19,206 bases of DNA, from the NCBI GenBank assembly GCA_040507895.1, contig JBEVNX010000228.1:1-19206 (forward strand). The letters run 5' to 3'. Every line of letters begins with the position of its first letter. Position 1 is the stretch's first letter. This document shows positions 15,181-19,206 of the stretch, piece after piece. The stretch comes from JBEVNX01 sp040507895 (GTDB taxonomy: Bacteria > Desulfobacterota > Binatia > JACPRU01). The notes beneath the pieces are model-generated. The model did not search any database, had not been told where the DNA came from, and saw only the letters and a list, made by a program, of their open reading frames with translations. The position numbers and the translations under genes were made by a program.

Positions 15181-15537
15181 TCACCGCGCTCGGCCGTAGC
15201 GATCCTGGAGTCGCACGACGTCGTCCAACTCCGGCGTGGACACCTCGAGGACGTCGCAGTCCTCGAGCGCCTCCATGCGGTGACGAAGCCCGGGAGGAAT
15301 GTGCGCACCTTCTCCCGGCTCGAGCACCTGATCGCCGCGCTCGCCGCTCTCCGTGGCCGTTTCCAGCCGTAGGCGACCGGCGAGCACGCGGATCGTCTCT
15401 TCCTTCCGTCGATGATACTGCAAGCTCAGCGCCTCGCCCTTGCAGATGTGGAGGATCTTGCCGATGTAGCGGTCGGTGCGAGCCCAGATCAGCTCGTGGC
15501 CCCACGGCTTTTCGACGCGAGTCGGTTCGACCTTCAA
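15181..15537 (-). CDS. Phosphomannose-isomerase type II-like cupin
   Basis: A 118-residue single-domain cupin. The start is a TTG (15537) overlapping the stop of the small remnant upstream (TTGA), with GGGGAG 8 bases upstream (15546-15551). The opening RVEKPWGHELIWA (7-19) is the hallmark N-terminus of mannose-6-phosphate isomerase type II cupins. The metal-site pattern is visible: SLQYHRRKEE (38-47, with Gln40, His42, Glu47) and HIPPGLRHRMEA (79-90, with His86). Stand-alone proteins of this kind are annotated as mannose-6-phosphate isomerase or as sugar-phosphate cupins. Here it could supply mannose-6-phosphate for the GDP-mannose that gmd uses, which fits the neighbouring gene. A sugar-phosphate-binding role without isomerase activity is possible. 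Confidence 0.8.
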   Translation of the reverse strand: MKVEPTRVEKPWGHELIWARTDRYIGKILHICKGEALSLQYHRRKEETIRVLAGRLRLETATESGERGDQVLEPGEGAHIPPGLRHRMEALEDCDVLEVSTPELDDVVRLQDRYGRAR

Positions 15538-15662
15538 TTCAAGCGCTCCCCATACCAGAGATCGTAGAAGCGGCGGTACTCGCGGAGCGCATGGCGGCCG
15601 AGCACGTAGCGAACGAAGTTCGCGCCGATGAAGCCCGCTCCGCCGGTGACCAGCAGCTTCAT
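15534..15662 (-). pseudogene. rmlB: Internally deleted dTDP-glucose 4,6-dehydratase remnant (42 codons)
   Basis: A tiny frame from ATG 15662 to TGA 15534. Residues 1-24 (MKLLVTGGAGFIGANFVRYVLGRH) read like the N-terminus of RmlB, with the whole GGAGFIG dinucleotide loop. Residues 27-42 (REYRRFYDLWYGERLN) resemble the extreme C-terminus of RmlB proteins, which often end in a Glu-Tyr-Arg-x-Tyr/Phe-Tyr...Tyr-Gly-(Glu)-Arg-Leu pattern. About 300 residues including the Tyr-x3-Lys catalytic site are missing, and the join stays in frame. It sits between an RmlC-like gene and the cupin, where an intact rmlB would be expected beside rmlA and rmlC. It could still be translated, and its stop overlaps the cupin start. 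Alternatives are a genuine short peptide or an assembly deletion. The C-terminal match is from memory of the family, not a search. Confidence 0.7.
15546..15551 (-). promoter_or_regulatory. Ribosome binding site for the TTG-start cupin
   Basis: GGGGAG on the minus strand, 8 bases before TTG 15537. It lies within the last codons of the rmlB remnant (the Gly-Glu of its YGERLN end), so keeping the remnant's 3-prime end also keeps this site. Confidence 0.65.
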
Positions 15663-15669
15663 GCCGAGA

Positions 15670-16125
15670 TCACCGGAAACGCGTCTTCCAGTCGAAGCCG
15701 ATCTCCGCGGAATCGAAGGGCAGCCGTTCTTCGTCGGGATCCTTCGGGTCGTAAACCGACGTCGTGTGATAGAAGAGGCCTGCCGGCTCGTCGCCGAGCA
15801 CGCGGTAGCCGTGCGCCACGTACTCGGGAATCGAAACGACCAGCGGGTTGCGCTCGCCCATGTCCAACACGTCGGTCTGCCGGTACGTCGTCGACTCCGG
15901 GCGCATGTCGTAGGGCACGACCTGAGCCATGCCGCTGACAAAGAACCAGACGTCCTTCTGCCGCTTGTGCCAGTGGAACGCCTTGATGACACCGGGATAG
16001 GCCACGGTGTACGTCGTCTGCGCGATTCCCTCGAAGAACGGGGCGTCCGCCCGCACGACCTCCATCAGCGTCCCACGATCGTCGTTGTGGACGACGATCT
16101 TCTTCACCTGCACGTCACGGATCAT
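15670..16125 (-). CDS. Short dTDP-4-dehydrorhamnose 3,5-epimerase family (RmlC-like) cupin
   Basis: A 151-residue RmlC-like protein from ATG 16125. Recognisable family pieces are the DDRGTLMEVVRAD block (15-27), VIKAFHWHKRQKDVWFFVSG (46-65, with His51 in the place of the catalytic base), IPEYVAHGYRVLGDEPAG (99-116), SVYDPKDPDEERLP (123-136) and the C-terminal IGFDWK. It is about 30 residues shorter than classical RmlC and belongs to the compact subgroup, whose exact substrate is often uncertain. The expected role is epimerisation of a dTDP-4-keto-6-deoxy sugar or a related 4-keto sugar. It follows rmlA after 136 bases and precedes the rmlB remnant by 7 bases. A frame open to 16179 adds 18 residues with no family match, so ATG 16125 is chosen although no strong Shine-Dalgarno is seen. 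Confidence 0.8.
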   Translation of the reverse strand: MIRDVQVKKIVVHNDDRGTLMEVVRADAPFFEGIAQTTYTVAYPGVIKAFHWHKRQKDVWFFVSGMAQVVPYDMRPESTTYRQTDVLDMGERNPLVVSIPEYVAHGYRVLGDEPAGLFYHTTSVYDPKDPDEERLPFDSAEIGFDWKTRFR

Positions 16126-16261
16126 CGTGAGGGGTGAAGATGTCAGAAATCGTCGGACCGTTCTACTGCGCCACCCCATCCGCGGGTGCGTGATCGGGGG
16201 CGGGCGGTTGGCCGGGAGAGCGCGGCGCCTCTCCGCCCTGCGTCCCCGAGCTATTGTGTCT
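16126..16261. other. Largest intra-operon gap, with a short inverted repeat
   Basis: This 136-base gap separates rmlA and the RmlC-like gene. It holds a perfect 6-bp inverted repeat (GGAGAG at 16215-16220 and CTCTCC at 16229-16234) around an 8-base GC loop, and a G-rich run on the plus strand just left of it (about 16196-16216). On the transcribed-RNA side there is no T run after the hairpin, so it is not a classical terminator. No clear promoter boxes were found on the minus strand. Confidence 0.35.
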
Positions 16262-16990
16262 CTACGTCTTGTTGGCCCCGCCGCGGGCGACGAGGCGGCT
16301 CGCGCGAGCCAACCAAACGAACGTGCCGGCGTCGGTCCACCAGCCCCGGAGAATTTGGTAGGTCATGGCGCCTGCGGCGATGTAGCGGTTGTTGACGTCG
16401 GTGATCTCGAGCTCTCCGCGGCGAGACGGCTTGAGCTCGCGAACGTAGTCGAAGACGGCCGCATCGTAGAAGTAGATCCCGGTGACGGCGTATGGGCTCG
16501 GCGCGCGGCGCGGCTTCTCGATGATGCGCATGACGCGCGGGCCGCGTAACACCGGGACTCCGAAACGCTCGGGGTCCGGGACACGCTTGAGGAGGATCTT
16601 CGCGCCGCCCGCCTGGCGCCGGAAGGCATCCGCCGCGCGTTGGATGTTGCGCTCGATGATGTTGTCGCCGAGGATCACGCAGATCTTCCCGCCTTCGGCA
16701 AAGTGCTCCGCGAGAGAGAGAGCGGCCGCGATCCCTCCCTCGCCTTGCTGGTACGTGTAGTGGAGGTGCTTCAGCCCGAACTCCGAGCCGTTGCCGAGCA
16801 GCCGCAGAAAGTCTCCGGCGTTGTTGCCGCCGGTGACGACGAGGATCTGCTCGATGCCGGCGTTCACCAGCGTCCAGAGCGGGTAAAAGATCATCGGCCG
16901 GTTGTAGACCGGCAACAGGTGCTTGTTCGTGACGCGCGTGAGCGGGTCGAGGCGCGTGCCGAGCCCACCCGCGAGGATGACGCCCTTCAT
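16262..16990 (-). CDS. rmlA: Glucose-1-phosphate thymidylyltransferase (short RmlA-type nucleotidylyltransferase)
   Basis: A 242-residue sugar-1-phosphate nucleotidylyltransferase that joins dTTP and glucose-1-phosphate to dTDP-glucose, the first step of dTDP-deoxysugar synthesis. Visible: the pyrophosphorylase loop ILAGGLGTRLDPLT (5-18), NKHLLPVYNRPMIFYPL (22-38), QGEGGIAAALSLAE (82-95), LGDNI (107-111, metal-binding Asp109), IIEKP (156-160), GELEITDVNNRYI (192-204) and WTDAGTF (218-224). These match RmlA closely. The protein is about 50 residues shorter than the 290-residue classical form, lacking the C-terminal allosteric part, as in known short homologs. The start ATG at 16990 overlaps the last base of the lptD stop codon (TGATG), so it is translationally coupled to lptD. 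A different sugar or nucleotide specificity is possible. Confidence 0.87.
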   Translation of the reverse strand: MKGVILAGGLGTRLDPLTRVTNKHLLPVYNRPMIFYPLWTLVNAGIEQILVVTGGNNAGDFLRLLGNGSEFGLKHLHYTYQQGEGGIAAALSLAEHFAEGGKICVILGDNIIERNIQRAADAFRRQAGGAKILLKRVPDPERFGVPVLRGPRVMRIIEKPRRAPSPYAVTGIYFYDAAVFDYVRELKPSRRGELEITDVNNRYIAAGAMTYQILRGWWTDAGTFVWLARASRLVARGGANKT

Positions 16991-19206
16991 CAGCGAACGC
17001 GGCCGATAGAGCCCAAACCGACGAGCGTGAGCTGGAAGCGCACCAGCGTCTCGTCAGGATTGATCTGATCCGACACCAAGACGTCGGCGATCCAACACTG
17101 GCACTGCGAGGTCAATCGGAAGCCGCCGGTCTTCTCGAGAAACTCGCCGGCGAGCGCGTCGTACCGAGACTGGAAGAACGTGGAGAGCGTATCTGCGAGC
17201 GGTATGATCACGCCTTCGTCTATCTCCTCGAGGACGCCGTCGGAGATGAACCGATACGACACGGCGACCGACGCGCGTTGCGCGGAGCGGAAGAGGCCCT
17301 CGGCCGAGCGCTCCCGCCAGTCGCGCAGCAGGAAGCCGACGCTCGCCGAGGTCAGGTGATGGTCGTGTGCGTTCACGGTCGAGTCGGACATCAAGCTGAA
17401 GTACTGCAGCGGAGTGAGCCGCAAATGCATGTCGACGTCCGAGAAGTGATCGCTCCCGGTGACCGTGTCAGAAGTCGAACCGGAGGTTGTCTGGAGGGTG
17501 TCTCGGATATCGTAGCTCTGGAAGACCTGCAATCGCACCCATTCCCGCACGCGCGAGGTCGCGGCGCGCTCCAGCGCGCGCCTCTCGGCCAGCTCCTGCG
17601 GCGTGGTGGCTTCGACGTCCTGGGTCACGCTCTCCCCTTGCTCTTCGAGACTGGGCCCGAGCCCGGTCGGCGTCGGCCCGGACACCGTCGGATCACCCAA
17701 GGCCGCCAGGCCGCCGCGCGTGTTCTCGTCGTCGAACGCCGAGGGCGTGACGCCCGTGAAGGAGTTCATCTCGCCCACCGAGCGCGGGCGAAGGCGCTCG
17801 ACCTGCGCGGGGCGGTCCAATTTGGCGAGCAGCCGGCTCGTGAAGCCGTAGGTGAAGAGATTGCGCCGATTGATGCGGTCGATGAAGTCGTAGGTCGGCA
17901 GATCGTCCTGGTTGACGTCTGGAACATAGAGATAGTCAACCTCGGGCTCGATCGTGTGCTTGAGCTTCTGTATGCGCTCGCCACCGACGTCGAACACGCG
18001 GGATAGCTGCGTACCGATCGTCCCGTACGCCTGGAAGATCTCCCGTGTGGGGTTTTTCGAGAGGTTCTGCTGCGATACGTCGGTCTGCAAGCCTCCCGCC
18101 TGCGAGACCGGCAGCAAGAGCTCGGTGTTGTTCAGATGGTACGCCGTCTCCCGGCCCTGGAGCCCGAGAGTGCCGTCGAGGTATTCCTGCCAGCGGAACG
18201 GCACTTCGATGCGCGGATTGATGTCGAAGCGCGGCCCGTCGAAGCCCTGCTTGCGAACGAAGTCATCGAATTCGCTGACGACGCCGAGCTTCACGTGACG
18301 ATCGAGAAAGCGATCCGAGGCGAAGAATTGCACCTGCGGCAGCCGCTGCAGCGTGAGGTCGCTGTCCTGGACGAAGTCCTGATAGTAGATTCCTTGGGCG
18401 ATCAGCGTCGCGTTATCCCAGAAGCGGTAGAGGCCGACCTTCGAGGAGCTGTAGCGGCTGGTGCGCAGCGAGCGCGCGTACTCCGGGTCGAAGGAGAACG
18501 TGGTAATCTCGCGCAGGAAGAAATCGTCCGAGACTGCCAGCGAATCGGCGAACGCGCGCAGCCCGAACGGCAAATCCTGACGCAGGTTGGCGGTGACGCT
18601 CCAACGGTTCTCCGGGATCTCCGTGTCGGCGACGTTTTGGTCGACGATGTCCTGTTCGGCGTTGTTTCGGAAGATTTCGTTGAAGTACGAGAAGTCGAGG
18701 ATGCCTTTCGATCGTTCATCGAGCGCGTAGCGTAGCTCGGTGATCGCGCCGACCCGCGCGGAAGTCTCGATGTCGGGGGCGATGGTGAAATCCGCGCTCT
18801 TGTTGATGACCGTGTAGAACGGCTGCGTGTACACGAAGCCACGCTTCTTGGAGTACCCGAACAGCGGCGCGAGCAACCCCGTCTGGCGCGTCTTCTTCGC
18901 GGGAAACGTCAACTTCGGGAAATAGAGGATCGGCGTGTCCAGCACTTTGAACTTGGCGTCGTCGACCAAACCGTAGCCGTCGAGCGTGATGTCGAGCGAC
19001 TTCCCGGAAATCGACCAGCTCGGTGGTCCGGAGCCGCACTGGCAGGTGGTGAACTCGCCGTTCTCGATGTGGTACGTCTGTCCGTAGGATTTCTGCAGCT
19101 TCGACCCACTGATCGTCAGCTTGTTGGCGTTCAACAGGACGGTGCCGTTCGTCATTTCCCCAGTCTCGTCTTCGAGGTTTCCACTGAACGAATCCGCTTG
19201 GATCGA
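16990..19206 (-). CDS. lptD: LPS-assembly outer membrane protein LptD, N-terminus beyond the window
   Basis: The frame runs open through the right edge, so the start and signal peptide are missing; 738 codons are visible. An internal Met at 19155 is not the true start, because upstream codons continue the OstA-type beta repeats (SIQADSFSGNLEDETGEM). The stretch ENGEFTTCQCG, then PPSWSISGKSLDI, VLDTPILYFPKLTFPAKKTR and QTGLLAPLFGYSKKRGF are diagnostic for LptD (OstA/Imp), leading into the beta-barrel. The C-terminus has the paired-cysteine region SQCQCWIADVLVSD and ends in barrel strands. LptD with LptE inserts LPS in the outer leaflet. Cysteines lie at positions 38, 40, 685 and 687 counted from Met 19155. 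A low-complexity, acidic stretch of about 85 residues (around 17560-17815) interrupts the barrel. It is coupled to rmlA by a 1-base overlap. Confidence 0.93.
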   Translation of the reverse strand, partial: SIQADSFSGNLEDETGEMTNGTVLLNANKLTISGSKLQKSYGQTYHIENGEFTTCQCGSGPPSWSISGKSLDITLDGYGLVDDAKFKVLDTPILYFPKLTFPAKKTRQTGLLAPLFGYSKKRGFVYTQPFYTVINKSADFTIAPDIETSARVGAITELRYALDERSKGILDFSYFNEIFRNNAEQDIVDQNVADTEIPENRWSVTANLRQDLPFGLRAFADSLAVSDDFFLREITTFSFDPEYARSLRTSRYSSSKVGLYRFWDNATLIAQGIYYQDFVQDSDLTLQRLPQVQFFASDRFLDRHVKLGVVSEFDDFVRKQGFDGPRFDINPRIEVPFRWQEYLDGTLGLQGRETAYHLNNTELLLPVSQAGGLQTDVSQQNLSKNPTREIFQAYGTIGTQLSRVFDVGGERIQKLKHTIEPEVDYLYVPDVNQDDLPTYDFIDRINRRNLFTYGFTSRLLAKLDRPAQVERLRPRSVGEMNSFTGVTPSAFDDENTRGGLAALGDPTVSGPTPTGLGPSLEEQGESVTQDVEATTPQELAERRALERAATSRVREWVRLQVFQSYDIRDTLQTTSGSTSDTVTGSDHFSDVDMHLRLTPLQYFSLMSDSTVNAHDHHLTSASVGFLLRDWRERSAEGLFRSAQRASVAVSYRFISDGVLEEIDEGVIIPLADTLSTFFQSRYDALAGEFLEKTGGFRLTSQCQCWIADVLVSDQINPDETLVRFQLTLVGLGSIGRVR

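Larger units (their letters stand above)
609..19206 (-). other. Polysaccharide biosynthesis and export gene train (probable single operon)
   Basis: Seventeen consecutive reading frames run on the minus strand. Of sixteen junctions, seven are 4-base NTGA overlaps, one is a 1-base overlap (lptD-rmlA) and one a 35-base overlap (wzm-wzt). The remaining gaps are 7 to 52 bases except one of 136 bases between rmlA and the RmlC-like gene. No promoter is seen inside, so the main promoter should lie upstream of lptD beyond the right edge. Co-transcription is inferred from the spacing. Confidence 0.75.

Noticed and set aside
16201..16212. JUMPstart/ops-like element (GGCGGTTG)
   Set aside because: It does not match the GGCGGTAG core, lies on the strand opposite to the operon and sits inside it rather than upstream.
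16196..16216. G-rich run that could form a G-quadruplex
   Set aside because: Only two runs of three or more G are followed by GG pairs, which is weak, and such runs are expected by chance at this GC content.
16215..16234. Intrinsic terminator after rmlA
   Set aside because: The stem is only 6 bp and no T run follows on the transcribed strand, so it is reported only as an inverted repeat.

Overview
The window is GC-rich DNA from a Gram-negative (LPS-making) bacterium. The clearest evidence is a nearly complete lptD gene at the right edge and an ABC-exporter O-polysaccharide locus joined to it. GC-rich third positions, many GTG/TTG starts and tightly overlapped genes fit a high-GC proteobacterial, myxobacterial or similar environmental lineage. 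The phylum cannot be fixed from this sequence alone, and the piece could be a metagenomic contig.

Almost the whole window (609 to the right edge) is one minus-strand gene train of 17 reading frames, transcribed right to left, with its promoter outside the window. In order of transcription: lptD (outer-membrane LPS translocon); rmlA (sugar-1-phosphate nucleotidylyltransferase); a short RmlC-like epimerase; a 42-codon remnant that looks like rmlB with its middle deleted; a phosphomannose-isomerase-type cupin; gmd and rmd (GDP-mannose to GDP-D-rhamnose); a GT2; wzm and wzt (O-antigen ABC exporter); a coiled-coil methyltransferase, probably a chain terminator; a GT4 with an extra C-terminal Ig-like domain; a 931-aa GT-C-type membrane glycosyltransferase with an F5/8-type C domain; two DPM-synthase/GtrB-like GT2 enzymes; and two GT4 enzymes. 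A plus-strand gene cut off by the left edge (3-500), a UPF0104/flippase-like membrane protein, converges on the end of the train.

How the parts could work together (inference): GDP-D-rhamnose and other nucleotide sugars feed cytoplasmic GT2/GT4 enzymes that build a polymer on a lipid carrier. The methyltransferase caps it, the Wzt C-terminal domain recognises the finished chain, Wzm/Wzt export it, and LptD places the completed LPS in the outer membrane. The GT-C protein plus the GtrB-like GT2 pair looks like a second, periplasmic decoration module using polyprenyl-phosphate sugars.

The points most worth a second look are the internally deleted rmlB remnant, an Ig-like domain shared between Wzt and a neighbouring glycosyltransferase, the GT-C/F5-8C fusion with its donor-making partners, and the direct coupling of lptD to sugar-nucleotide genes. 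No tRNA, rRNA, CRISPR array, insertion sequence or integrase was seen. No gene-free stretch exceeds 136 bases.
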